Assembly: GCA_964454445.1 (NCBI GenBank)
Contig: CAYVTD010000044.1
Coordinates: 1 to 24,708 of the forward strand
Source of the DNA: CAYVTD01 sp964454445
GTDB taxonomy: Bacteria; Bacteroidota; Ignavibacteria; Kapaibacteriales; UBA2268
Direction of reading: 5' to 3'
Length of the DNA: 24,708 nucleotides
Shown here: positions 1-8,255 of the stretch, in pieces
Position numbering within the stretch: the stretch's first letter is position 1
Layout of the letters: each line of letters starts with the position of its first letter
Program-made: the position numbers and the translations under genes
Notes under the pieces: generated by a model
Seen by the model: only the letters and a program-made list of their open reading frames with translations
What the model was told of the DNA's origin: nothing
The model's database searches: none

Positions 1-2473
1 TGCAAGGATTTGGGTAAACTTTTGAAATTAGTTTCGAATTGAGTCCATTATTTTTGTTCAAAACAAATGATGTCCCTGATGTGTCAACCGTCGTAGTGTC
101 TGAATCAGTAAATACCATTACTTTATAATAAAATTCCGACCAATCCACAGGGATCTTTTTTGCGTCAATTTTTATATTAAGAGATTTTTTCCCATAAGAG
201 AATTCCGGCGAAATAATGAAAACATCGTCGAGCCAACGGCTGAAAGTATTCGAGCCAGCATTAAGCCATTTCCCGGCAAAAATACCATCGACATAAACGT
301 CAGCCTCTTGATTGAGTAAGCCATAATCAAGTGTTCGCATCAGAAGCACACCGCTGTTTTCTGCTAGAATATCAATCTTAAATTCACTTTCTGATTTGTG
401 ATAAATTCCTGTATAAGCAACTGGCTCGTTGATATACTTAAATCCGTAATTAGATGAAAGAGTGCTTTTTACCCATTCGCCTGAGCATTTGTAATTATGT
501 TTTTTTGCCGAGCTTTCGACAGCAGGATATAACTCATCAGTTTGCAATAAAGTTGATTCGTCGTTCAAATAATAAAAAGCGGTGGAATAATAAACAGGGG
601 TTTGGAAATTCTCCATTCCATGCTCGAAGCCAAAATCTGCATAAGAATAAAAGGGTATCGGATCCGACAGATGCCAGCGATATTGGGCTCGAATATCTCC
701 TATTTCGATTGTATAGCCCTGGAGAGGAGCAATAAAATTACCATATTTATAGTGAAATCCACAATTAAAATAGTCTTCAGTGCCGGTGCCATGGGAAAAC
801 GGGGTCCTTGCATTTTCTGTGTAAAATCTGTTGTCGCCTTCGAGATAACCGCCCCAACTATCTCGCCCTTCGAGCGATACTCCAACGTAATGCCCTGTTC
901 CCCGTACTGTGAACAAAGGATGATCTAGCAAAGGTTCTGTTGGATTGCTGCAATTATATTTTACATTAAAATACCCCACATTTTTCATCGGCACGGTGTC
1001 TTTGTATAATCCCACTCTTAAACTTGAATTTTTGAGATTATATGAGGACTTGTTTTCAATTACTATTCTTGCACTTTTCTGAAAAGGCATCGGAAAATAC
1101 CAGTAAAACTCGTTGGAATCACTGACGCCGGCAGGCAAGGACTGGAATTTAACAGGATTAGCCATGCCTCCTCCAAAAGCCATTGCAATGGGTGCATTGA
1201 TTGATGGTTCTTTTTTGCCATCCCAAAAGATTTTGATAAAAACTGAATCAATTATATCGATGCTTGCCGAATCAGCAGAAGGATATTGATAATCGCGAGT
1301 GCCTTCCCAAATGAGAAAATCGCAAGTATAATTATGAGCTTTTTCGCTAGCTAAATTTCCCACATCGATAGAATCACTTATTGTGCTGTCAGAATAAACC
1401 CAGTATCTGAACTCGTTCCAATCATGGGAACTACTTTTAAATCGTATTGAAATATTAATTTCTTCTTTTGATTTAGTAAGATTTGATGGAAGGGGGAATT
1501 CTGAATCGAGCCAACGATCTTGCATATTTGAATCAGGAACGAACCATTCTCCAGCCAATTTACCATCAACATATACATTCGCTTTCTGGTTGGCTATACC
1601 GTAATCCAGTCTGCGAACAAGCTTGATGTTTCTACTCTCCGGATTGATCTTCACATTAAAATCACTTCGATTACCAAAAGATCTGCCGTCATCACTGATA
1701 CGTGTCTGAAAGACTATTTCGGGAATTTTTAAGAAAAACTGTCCGATGGTCTGCCTTCCATTATCAATAAAAGCCATTTCTGTTTCAGAATTCGCAGGCA
1801 AATCCTTAGAGAACTCAAGGTATTCATAATCGATTTTTTTAGGATCTTGACCAGAACTTTTCCATAAAGCAATCTCATCGGTAAAATCAGTCTTTTTCTT
1901 CCAGCTCTTTAATGGTATCCAAGGGTTTATCTTTAAATAATCCACTTGATAGTAGTCATCGGTTGTCATTGCGATTTTAAGTGATTTTTCAAAAGGTAAC
2001 GATACATAGCAATAGAATCCTCCGCTGGTTTTTTCGGGATAAGCGACAAGTGGATAAGGTAAATAATCGAGCTTTCCTCCAAAAAAAACGGATATATTTT
2101 CGTCTATTCCTGGCGTTTTTTCTCCATCGAAATAAATCCGTATCCTGTTTATTGTGTCGCCAGCATTGTAATTTGTTGTCCAGATTCTTTGGACGGCGCC
2201 CGGACCAACAAGGTCTGCTATCACATACTCATCTCCTGTTTTATAAAGATAATTGCCGCAGCAACCATCGAAATTCCTGCCTTCTTTGTCTTGGCTCGTG
2301 CTTGCTTTGGAAATTAAGCCGGTTCGCAAATGATGTAACTTTTCGAAATCCATCAAAACGCCTAAACCATAGCCCGTATATCGTGATGAATATTGGATAC
2401 ATTGCGAGTTTGCAGGCAATAAACAATTAATGAAGATTGAAACTACTATTAAAAGAAACGATAAATTGCGCAT
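1..2473 (-). CDS. Secreted DUF2961/GH172-type glycosidase with T9SS tail (3' end off window)
   Basis: An open frame of 824 codons runs without a stop from the ATG at 2473 to the left edge. Residues 1-23 are a Sec signal peptide. Seen motifs typical of DUF2961: GDEYVIADLVGPGAVQRIW (80-98), IRIYFDGEKTPGI (111-123) and HGTGTEDYF (561-569), whose Glu566 lies in the conserved GTEDY segment. DUF2961 is CAZy family GH172, a double jelly-roll enzyme family acting on fructofuranosides and arabinofuranosides; the substrate here cannot be told. Two copies of a family-associated module are present (about 264-362 and 688-790), sharing LDYG, VYVDG-x-x-AG-x-W and RWLD. The segment at 412-490 (IFWDGKKEP) echoes 111-185. 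The last visible residues, KVYPNPC, are the start of a type A T9SS sorting domain, so the protein is probably cell-surface or secreted. Only the end of that tail should be missing. Confidence 0.85.
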   Translation of the reverse strand, partial: MRNLSFLLIVVSIFINCLLPANSQCIQYSSRYTGYGLGVLMDFEKLHHLRTGLISKASTSQDKEGRNFDGCCGNYLYKTGDEYVIADLVGPGAVQRIWTTNYNAGDTINRIRIYFDGEKTPGIDENISVFFGGKLDYLPYPLVAYPEKTSGGFYCYVSLPFEKSLKIAMTTDDYYQVDYLKINPWIPLKSWKKKTDFTDEIALWKSSGQDPKKIDYEYLEFSKDLPANSETEMAFIDNGRQTIGQFFLKIPEIVFQTRISDDGRSFGNRSDFNVKINPESRNIKLVRRLDYGIANQKANVYVDGKLAGEWFVPDSNMQDRWLDSEFPLPSNLTKSKEEINISIRFKSSSHDWNEFRYWVYSDSTISDSIDVGNLASEKAHNYTCDFLIWEGTRDYQYPSADSASIDIIDSVFIKIFWDGKKEPSINAPIAMAFGGGMANPVKFQSLPAGVSDSNEFYWYFPMPFQKSARIVIENKSSYNLKNSSLRVGLYKDTVPMKNVGYFNVKYNCSNPTEPLLDHPLFTVRGTGHYVGVSLEGRDSWGGYLEGDNRFYTENARTPFSHGTGTEDYFNCGFHYKYGNFIAPLQGYTIEIGDIRAQYRWHLSDPIPFYSYADFGFEHGMENFQTPVYYSTAFYYLNDESTLLQTDELYPAVESSAKKHNYKCSGEWVKSTLSSNYGFKYINEPVAYTGIYHKSESEFKIDILAENSGVLLMRTLDYGLLNQEADVYVDGIFAGKWLNAGSNTFSRWLDDVFIISPEFSYGKKSLNIKIDAKKIPVDWSEFYYKVMVFTDSDTTTVDTSGTSFVLNKNNGLNSKLISKVYPNPC

Positions 2474-2568
2474 TTCATAATTATCAGAAAATAATACAAA
2501 TTTTAGTAAAAAAGATAAGCTCCTCTACTTTCAGTCCTTTAAAATAATACAAATATTATTAGCTGCCT

Positions 2569-4104
2569 CTATTTACCTTGAGTTCTTGTTTTTCGGGAGA
2601 AACTTGCCAGGCGCATACAAATTAAATCTTGTAGATTATGTGCCAAACTCTGTGGAACAGTATAGTTGTTAATCATTATGGAGAAAGCAAGTGTTTCTGC
2701 GTCGCGAGTTTTAACATAACCACTAATTGTTGAGATACTATTCATCGAACCGGTTTTAGCAAAAACATTTTTTTCGGCTAAAGACTTGGTCATTCTTGAT
2801 TTTAACGTGCCTGCCTCGCCCGGCCTGGCTAGAGAATTTATAAAAGTTTCTTTATATTTAGCTCGATAAACATAATTTAGCAGCGAAGTTTGTTCGGCAG
2901 GTGAAATAAGATTGAAACGGGAAAGACCCGAGCCATCGACATAAACAAAACTATTGGGCGAAATACCTGCTTTTGAAGCAAACTGCTCGATGAAAGAGCA
3001 ACTTGCATCGTAACTGCCTTCTCCGGTAAGTTCCTTTCCAATAGTTTTTAAAAGCACCTCTCCGGAGAGATTATGGCTATTTTTGTTCACAATCTTCACA
3101 ATTTCCGATAGAGGAACTGATGTGTTTTCAGCTATTGGATCGAGATTGGTGTAATTTATATTTTCATTTAAAGCTTCGATATCGATAAGGGCAGTTCGGC
3201 ATCGGATACCCTTTTCGAGCAATTGCTTGTGGAACAGCGAAAGAAAAAACATTGTTGGATTGTGAATACTTACGGGGATACGAACTTCTTCGTTAGACAA
3301 GGAATCGAGTGAAATAAACCCGGTTATCTCGACAAAATTAGAATTTAACTCTTTGTTTATTCTAATATCTGTGGGTTTATTGTTAGGCACGGTACGGACG
3401 TTGTTAATTACACGGAGGTAATCGTTTTCAGGATAGAGTCGGAATTTTGCAAAATCGCCGGCAACATCTCCAGGTCGCAAGATAATTTCTACAACATTGG
3501 CATAAATGTTTAAGGCACTAACTTCAGCGGAAAAAGCATAACTCATATCGTCCCAAGACCATCCAGGTCCATAAGCAACATTGTCAAAATAGCGGTCGTC
3601 GCCAATTATGTTCCCTTTTATCGAATTTATGCCGAGCGAATCTATTATTTTTGCCCATTGACGGAGCAAATCGACAGGATCGATAGAGTAAATTTTGCAT
3701 AGTGTTGGGTCGCCAGTGCCTCGAATAATAATATTTCCAATAAATTCACCATTGCTTTGTACGTTCCCATCGAGATATAAAGAAGTACTATATGTAAAGT
3801 CTTCGCCAAGATATTCAAGAGCAGCAGCGGTGGTTAATAGTTTTTGAGTTGAGGCAGGAATCAAGTTAATTCTGTCGTTTCTTCTATAAAAATATTCGCC
3901 TGTTTCGAGCGAAAACACGCTGACACCAATGCAGGCATTAGAAAAATCTGGATTATCGAGCAAGGCATCGATGTCTGCTTTCAGTTCGGAAACGGGATTC
4001 TTCTGTATCTCATTTCTTTTCTGAAGAGTATCGTTTGTTTGGCTATATACGCCTTGAACAACAAACAGAAATAACAAAGTGAATAAAATTAGCGTTCTTT
4101 TCAT
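2569..4104 (-). CDS. dacB: D-alanyl-D-alanine carboxypeptidase/endopeptidase, PBP4 class (peptidase S13)
   Basis: A 511-aa periplasmic penicillin-binding protein that trims D-Ala from, or cleaves cross-links in, peptidoglycan. Residues 1-21 are a signal peptide ending near VYSQ. All three serine-acylase motifs are visible: SxxK as STQK (Ser85 nucleophile, Lys88), SxN as SHN (343-345), and KTG (450-452). The family hallmark VDGSGLSR (389-396) follows the SxN motif. The long stretch between SxxK and SxN (about 255 residues) is the insert domain that marks S13/DacB against other low-mass PBPs. Length is normal for the family. No clear Shine-Dalgarno precedes the ATG. The gene is divergent from the secreted protein at 4295, and the GH172 gene lies 95 bp downstream on the same strand, possibly co-transcribed. 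Identification is firm; whether carboxypeptidase or endopeptidase activity dominates is not visible. Confidence 0.93.
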   Translation of the reverse strand: MKRTLILFTLLFLFVVQGVYSQTNDTLQKRNEIQKNPVSELKADIDALLDNPDFSNACIGVSVFSLETGEYFYRRNDRINLIPASTQKLLTTAAALEYLGEDFTYSTSLYLDGNVQSNGEFIGNIIIRGTGDPTLCKIYSIDPVDLLRQWAKIIDSLGINSIKGNIIGDDRYFDNVAYGPGWSWDDMSYAFSAEVSALNIYANVVEIILRPGDVAGDFAKFRLYPENDYLRVINNVRTVPNNKPTDIRINKELNSNFVEITGFISLDSLSNEEVRIPVSIHNPTMFFLSLFHKQLLEKGIRCRTALIDIEALNENINYTNLDPIAENTSVPLSEIVKIVNKNSHNLSGEVLLKTIGKELTGEGSYDASCSFIEQFASKAGISPNSFVYVDGSGLSRFNLISPAEQTSLLNYVYRAKYKETFINSLARPGEAGTLKSRMTKSLAEKNVFAKTGSMNSISTISGYVKTRDAETLAFSIMINNYTVPQSLAHNLQDLICMRLASFSRKTRTQGK

Positions 4105-4294
4105 AATATTGTTTTAATATTAATCATTCCATTTGCGATATATAGATAATAAATCTTAAAATATATTGCAATCGTTTCTTTAAATACATCAAAAAAAGGA
4201 AAACCAAAATTTAACAGGAAAATATTATTTTTTTCAATTCGTTTAGAAATAATTAAAAGTAAAAAAATTTCTTCAATAAATATCAAGGTGTTCG

Positions 4295-5209
4295 ATGAAA
4301 AGATACATAAATCTATTGCTAATTTTTTTTCTGCTATGTACTATCACTAGTTTTTCTGCTGTACCAGAAATAATGAATTATCAAGGTTTGGTAACAGACA
4401 GGGAAAACAAGGCATATAACGGCGTTTTCTTGATGACCTTTTCGCTTTTCAACGAAGAATACTCTAATCATGCCATCTGGGAAGAGACACAACAGGTAGC
4501 CGTTACTAATGGATATTTCAACGTATATCTTGGAGTTATCAACCCCTTGAAATTACCTTTCGACACTCAATATTGGCTTGGTATCAAAATTGGCAATAAA
4601 GGTGAGTTTATCCCCAAAGTTAAGCTTGCAACGACACCATATAGCTATTCGTCAGCTGTTACTGATTCGATTAGACCCAACAGGGTCGTGTCGAGTATCA
4701 ACTCAATGAAAGATAATGTAAATCTGCTAGCAGGCGAAAATATTAGCATTAAAAATGAAGATAATAACATAATCATTTCTGCTAAGAATGTAGTAAAAAC
4801 TAACAACATTAGCCCAACAATTACCCCCATTGCTCTAGGCAATGTCAATTCTGATGGCACATTGACTTCTGCAACTGCCAATGTGCAATGTAAATTTATC
4901 GGAGGCTCTTATGAAATCACACTCGAAGGTGAAAACTATAACACAGAAAGCTATATTACTATTGTTCAACCCAACCTGATAATGGACAATATACCTAATA
5001 GTACTAATCATTTTGATGGTTGGTCGCTACCTAATACATCTGATATAAATTATCTTAATATGTCAAAGAATCCATACCATTTTCGTGTTAGTTCTGCCAA
5101 TGGCAAGTTGAAAATAACCTGGCTATACAAGAATTATGATATGAATAAAGGTTGGAGTGAGCCAATTTATTGGCAAATACCTTTCAATTTTGTTGTTTAT
5201 AAAATATAA
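4295..5209 (+). CDS. Secreted protein with the N-terminal domain common in tail-fibre-like surface proteins
   Basis: 304 aa with a clear Sec signal peptide (residues 1-22, cut near FSA/VPE). Residues about 23-125 carry the pattern MNYQG-L-TD, then a MTFSLF strand, WEE, NGYFNVYLG, WLGIKIG and a closing TPYSYSSAV. This small beta domain is often found at the N terminus of bacterial exported proteins annotated as tail-fibre or S74-peptidase-like. Here no S74 or collagen-like C-terminal part follows. The rest (about 130-304) is unrecognised and probably beta-rich, and no T9SS tail is seen. The start is supported by an AAGGTG Shine-Dalgarno 4 bp upstream, the same sequence used by the Cys-rich secreted gene at the right end. 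It sits 17 bp before the SDR gene and is probably co-transcribed with it, though no functional link is evident. Function unknown; a surface or extracellular structural role is a guess. Confidence 0.7.
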   Translation: MKRYINLLLIFFLLCTITSFSAVPEIMNYQGLVTDRENKAYNGVFLMTFSLFNEEYSNHAIWEETQQVAVTNGYFNVYLGVINPLKLPFDTQYWLGIKIGNKGEFIPKVKLATTPYSYSSAVTDSIRPNRVVSSINSMKDNVNLLAGENISIKNEDNNIIISAKNVVKTNNISPTITPIALGNVNSDGTLTSATANVQCKFIGGSYEITLEGENYNTESYITIVQPNLIMDNIPNSTNHFDGWSLPNTSDINYLNMSKNPYHFRVSSANGKLKITWLYKNYDMNKGWSEPIYWQIPFNFVVYKI

Positions 5210-5226
5210 TAAAATTAGCAAACATA

Positions 5227-6015
5227 ATGAATATTCGGTTAAACGGCAAGAAAGCTTTGGTTTGTGGAGCGAGCCAAGGCATCGGAAAAGCAATTGCCCT
5301 TGAGTTCGCCAGAATGAGAGCAAGCGTAACCATAACGGCAAGAGATGAAAAGAATTTAAAACTCGTATTGGCAGATATGCAAAAAGAATCTGCTCAAGAT
5401 CATACGTATATTGTAAGCGATTTTTCTAAGCCAAGTGAGGCGATTGTCGCAGTAGAAAATGAGATATTCGCTGGGCATCATTTCGACATTTTAATTAACA
5501 ATACAGGCGGTCCTGCCCACGGTCATTTACAAAATGCCAGCATAGATGACTTGAAAAAGGCTTTTGATATGCACGTCATTATGAGTCAACTGCTCGCGCA
5601 AATAATAATTCCTTCGATGAAAGAAAAACATTTTGGAAGAATTATTAATATAATTTCAGTAGGGGCAAAGCAACCAATCGAAGGGCTTGGAGTTTCGAAC
5701 ACTATCCGGGGAGCTATGGCAAGTTGGGCTAAGACTCTTGCTCGCGAACTTGGCGATTCTGGCATAACTGTCAACAACATTTTGCCCGGCTATACTAAAA
5801 CAATGCGTTTAAACAATTTAATTGAGATTAATGCTCGAAATGCCGGGATTAGCTTTGAGGAGGCTGAGCAAGTTTTAATAGAGAAGACACCGGTCGGCCG
5901 TCTTGGGTTACCCGAAGAAATTGCTTATGCTGCTGGTTTTCTTGCTTCGGAATTTGCCAGTTTTATTAGTGGTATTAACTTACCTGTTGATGGGGGATTT
6001 TTATCGACATTATAA
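5227..6015 (+). CDS. SDR-family oxidoreductase, BKR-like subgroup lacking the catalytic Tyr/Lys
   Basis: 262 aa, normal length for a short-chain dehydrogenase/reductase. A Rossmann fold is indicated by GASQGIG (14-20) for dinucleotide binding and NNTGG (91-95). Ser144 occupies the catalytic Ser position (NIISVGAKQP). Aligning KTLARELG (169-176) to the usual helix places Ser157 where the catalytic Tyr should be and Arg161 where the Lys should be (SNTIR instead of YxxxK). The C-terminal VNNILPGYTKT (182-192) and VDGGF (254-258) are typical of 3-oxoacyl-ACP-reductase-like SDRs. A known SDR subgroup described as BKR-like with an imperfect catalytic tetrad has the same SN-x-x-R pattern, so this is unlikely to be a random mutation. 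Substrate unknown. It follows the secreted protein by 17 bp and converges on the response regulator, stop codons 13 bp apart. Confidence 0.85.
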   Translation: MNIRLNGKKALVCGASQGIGKAIALEFARMRASVTITARDEKNLKLVLADMQKESAQDHTYIVSDFSKPSEAIVAVENEIFAGHHFDILINNTGGPAHGHLQNASIDDLKKAFDMHVIMSQLLAQIIIPSMKEKHFGRIINIISVGAKQPIEGLGVSNTIRGAMASWAKTLARELGDSGITVNNILPGYTKTMRLNNLIEINARNAGISFEEAEQVLIEKTPVGRLGLPEEIAYAAGFLASEFASFISGINLPVDGGFLSTL

Positions 6016-6028
6016 TAATAATTATCTG

Positions 6029-7225
6029 CTAGACTCTGATAAAAACATTTCCAAGGATTGGATCTGAGGTATTGTGTGATAATATCCAGCCAATTGATTT
6101 TGGATTTAGAACTGTACCAGAACCCATTAGTTTCAGTCCACTATTAGTAACAATATCGCGTGTAATCACCATTCCTGATTTCAGCTCGGCAAGCTGAACT
6201 GCCTTTTCAGCCTCCCCGAGGCCTCCTTCGCCAATAGAAGCGACGTATTGCTCCATTAAAACTGTAACTCTCTGGTCATAAAGGCGATTAGCATTATTTT
6301 GAAGTGTTTTTAGCGCATCGATAGCATTAATCTTTTGAAATAGTCGCATTTCTTCGAAATCGAGTGCTACTCTTATAATACGCGAAGCAAGAGGTATTTG
6401 CCAAGTTTTTATTCTTTGCGGGAAACCGCTGCCATCGAAATTCTCATAGATATTATATAAAACATTTGCAACATCTTGAAATCGCCTAACAGACGAAACA
6501 ATCCCTCTGGCTGAAATAGGAATCTGGTGCATCAGTTTGTCAGAAGGTTGTCCATCAATCATAACTGGCTTTGTAAGCAGTTCGTCGGGAAGAAAGATTT
6601 TACCTGCATGGCACAAAAAGGCGGCTATTTCGATATCGCGTATCGAATCTCTATCTTCGTTTCCAAGCTGTTTGGCAATCCATACCGAAGCATCAGCAAC
6701 TCGCTTAAGCATATCCATCGAAGAAGGTATTCTTGCTTGGAGGAACTTGACAGCAAGCCTAATCATATCTTGAACTTCCTGCTCTAAAGCATCAGCAAGC
6801 TCGATTAACAAGTCTTTTTCGTCTTGCATTTTCAACTGCATTTTAGCAATTCTTATGCCCGAGCCAAGGCGTGCTTGAAACTCATCGGCAGAAAATGGTT
6901 TGTTGAGGAAGTCGTCTGCGCCAGATTTGATTGCCTTCAATCGTTGTTCTTTTTCTGTGGCAGCAGTTAAAATAATAAAAAATATGAACTTGAATTCTTC
7001 TATATTTCTAATTTTTTGGCAAAGCTCAATGCCGTTCATTCCGGGCATAGTTAAATCGGAAATTACAATGCGGGGGTGGTGTTTTTTTATCATTTCCCAA
7101 GCAGAAATACCATCAAAAGCTTCGAAAATCTCACACTCGGGATAGTATCTCGATATAAGTGCCTTTAATGTCGAAACAACTGTCGGTTCGTCATCAACCA
7201 ATAAAAAAGATATTTTCTTACTCAT
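6029..7225 (-). CDS. Response regulator: REC plus degenerate HD-GYP domain
   Basis: 398 aa. The REC domain (4-125) has the acidic pair Asp11-Asp12, phosphoacceptor Asp57 (SDLTMPGMNG), Thr87 and Lys109, so it should be phosphorylatable. A helical linker (about 126-165) leads to a region aligning with HD-GYP phosphodiesterases (about 166-330). There the HDIGK motif reads CHAGK (205-209), the HHE motif reads IYE (259-261), and GYP reads GFP (267-269, in DGSGFP). Metal-binding His/Asp residues are therefore missing and c-di-GMP hydrolysis is unlikely. A C-terminal piece (346-398, LKSGMVITRD) resembles the tail found on other HD-type regulators. The start at 7225 is chosen over an in-frame ATG 22 codons upstream because AGGAG sits 4 bp before it and REC begins directly after it; the longer start would run deep into motB. 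It overlaps the motB stop by 8 bp, which suggests translational coupling and a role tied to the stators. Confidence 0.85.
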   Translation of the reverse strand: MSKKISFLLVDDEPTVVSTLKALISRYYPECEIFEAFDGISAWEMIKKHHPRIVISDLTMPGMNGIELCQKIRNIEEFKFIFFIILTAATEKEQRLKAIKSGADDFLNKPFSADEFQARLGSGIRIAKMQLKMQDEKDLLIELADALEQEVQDMIRLAVKFLQARIPSSMDMLKRVADASVWIAKQLGNEDRDSIRDIEIAAFLCHAGKIFLPDELLTKPVMIDGQPSDKLMHQIPISARGIVSSVRRFQDVANVLYNIYENFDGSGFPQRIKTWQIPLASRIIRVALDFEEMRLFQKINAIDALKTLQNNANRLYDQRVTVLMEQYVASIGEGGLGEAEKAVQLAELKSGMVITRDIVTNSGLKLMGSGTVLNPKSIGWILSHNTSDPILGNVFIRV

Positions 7226-8192
7226 TATTCTCCTCATTATTTTTTTTCTCTTCGACTTGGCTTGCCGATTCTTCGAGAAAAGTTTCTGCACTTAATTGTT
7301 TGATTAATATACTAACTCTACGATTAGACATATCAAATGGATTCGAGGGCAGACGTAATCTTTTATCAGCAAAGCCTGTAACGCGCACAATTTGTCCATC
7401 CCATAGACCGGTTTGTTCGAGCACGCGTCGAGCAGCTTGAGCTCTGTCGGAAGATAGCTCCCAATTTGTATAAGTTGCCCTTGAACCGTATTGGCGGCTG
7501 TCGGTATGTCCTTCGACTTCAACATAATTTGGCAATTTGCCAATCTCCTTAGCCAATTTGTCGAGAACAATGCGAGCCTTTGGCTTAATGATTGCGCTCC
7601 CCACTTCAAAAAACAATGATTCGCTCGTTTCGATTAATTCAATACGTAAACCTTCATTGGTCATTTCGATCTTTATTGACGAAAGGATATCTTTAAGTTC
7701 AGGTCTTTCAGCTACTTGTTTCTTGATGTACTCTTTTAATTCTTTGGCAACACTTTCCACCCTTTCAGCTGCTTTGACCGAGTCCATTTTTGCCTCTCTA
7801 ACCAGGCGTTCGACTAGCGAATCGGCAAGCTGAGAATCAAATTTAATATTGTAATCCTTAGCACCTTTATTTTCATAATCTGATTCGCCGCTACCCTTTC
7901 CAAGTGATTGCAGGATATCCGGTAAAGGAATTCGTGGCTTGCCAGAGACCATATCGAAAGCGCCGGGTTTGCTGAAAAAAGCAGCGATAGTTTCTCTGAC
8001 CTGCTGACCTTCTTTTTGATCGAGAGTAGCAAGGATCCACATAACAATAAAAAACGCCATCAGTGCGGTTACAAAGTCAGCATAGGCAACCTTCCAGGCA
8101 CCTCCATGGTGCGGATGACCGCCGTCTTTGCGTTTTTTCTTTATTATTATCGGCTGTTCTTTTCGCTGTTGTTGTTGCTCCTCCTCTGCCAT
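7218..8192 (-). CDS. motB: Flagellar motor stator protein MotB
   Basis: 324 aa. A charged cytoplasmic N terminus (Lys/Gln-rich) precedes one transmembrane helix (about 37-54). The signature GGAWKVAYADFVTALMAFF (30-48) includes Asp39, equivalent to the proton-carrying Asp32 of E. coli MotB. A plug/linker region (about 60-185) follows. The C-terminal OmpA-like peptidoglycan-binding domain (about 200-300) shows FFEVGSAIIKP, EGHTDSR and NWELSSDRA. The tail is acidic (EEKKNNEENNE). Length is usual for MotB. With MotA it forms the ion-driven stator anchored to the cell wall. Asp in YAD and the whole N-terminal motif favour MotB over ExbD/TolR. The gene is 63 bp downstream of motA, and its end overlaps the response regulator start. 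No other flagellar gene is in the window, so whether the stator serves a flagellum is not shown here. Confidence 0.93.
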   Translation of the reverse strand: MAEEEQQQQRKEQPIIIKKKRKDGGHPHHGGAWKVAYADFVTALMAFFIVMWILATLDQKEGQQVRETIAAFFSKPGAFDMVSGKPRIPLPDILQSLGKGSGESDYENKGAKDYNIKFDSQLADSLVERLVREAKMDSVKAAERVESVAKELKEYIKKQVAERPELKDILSSIKIEMTNEGLRIELIETSESLFFEVGSAIIKPKARIVLDKLAKEIGKLPNYVEVEGHTDSRQYGSRATYTNWELSSDRAQAARRVLEQTGLWDGQIVRVTGFADKRLRLPSNPFDMSNRRVSILIKQLSAETFLEESASQVEEKKNNEENNE

Positions 8193-8255
8193 TGCCTTTT
8201 ATTCTTTATTTTTTTTCAAAATATATTAAAAAATGAAAATTATTAAAACATTTTT

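Noticed and set aside
1981..2430. 149-codon plus-strand open frame inside the GH172 gene
   Set aside because: It lies antisense to a frame with strong DUF2961 motifs, and its translation has no domain or signal. It is a shadow of the real gene.
4101..4286. 61-codon minus-strand frame just upstream of dacB
   Set aside because: It lies in the AT-rich divergent promoter region, is low complexity (Ile/Phe/Lys), and has no Shine-Dalgarno or motif.
7226..7291. Longer start for the response regulator
   Set aside because: The extra 22 residues are basic and lie within the 3' end of motB. The ATG at 7225 has AGGAG at the right place and leads directly into the REC domain.
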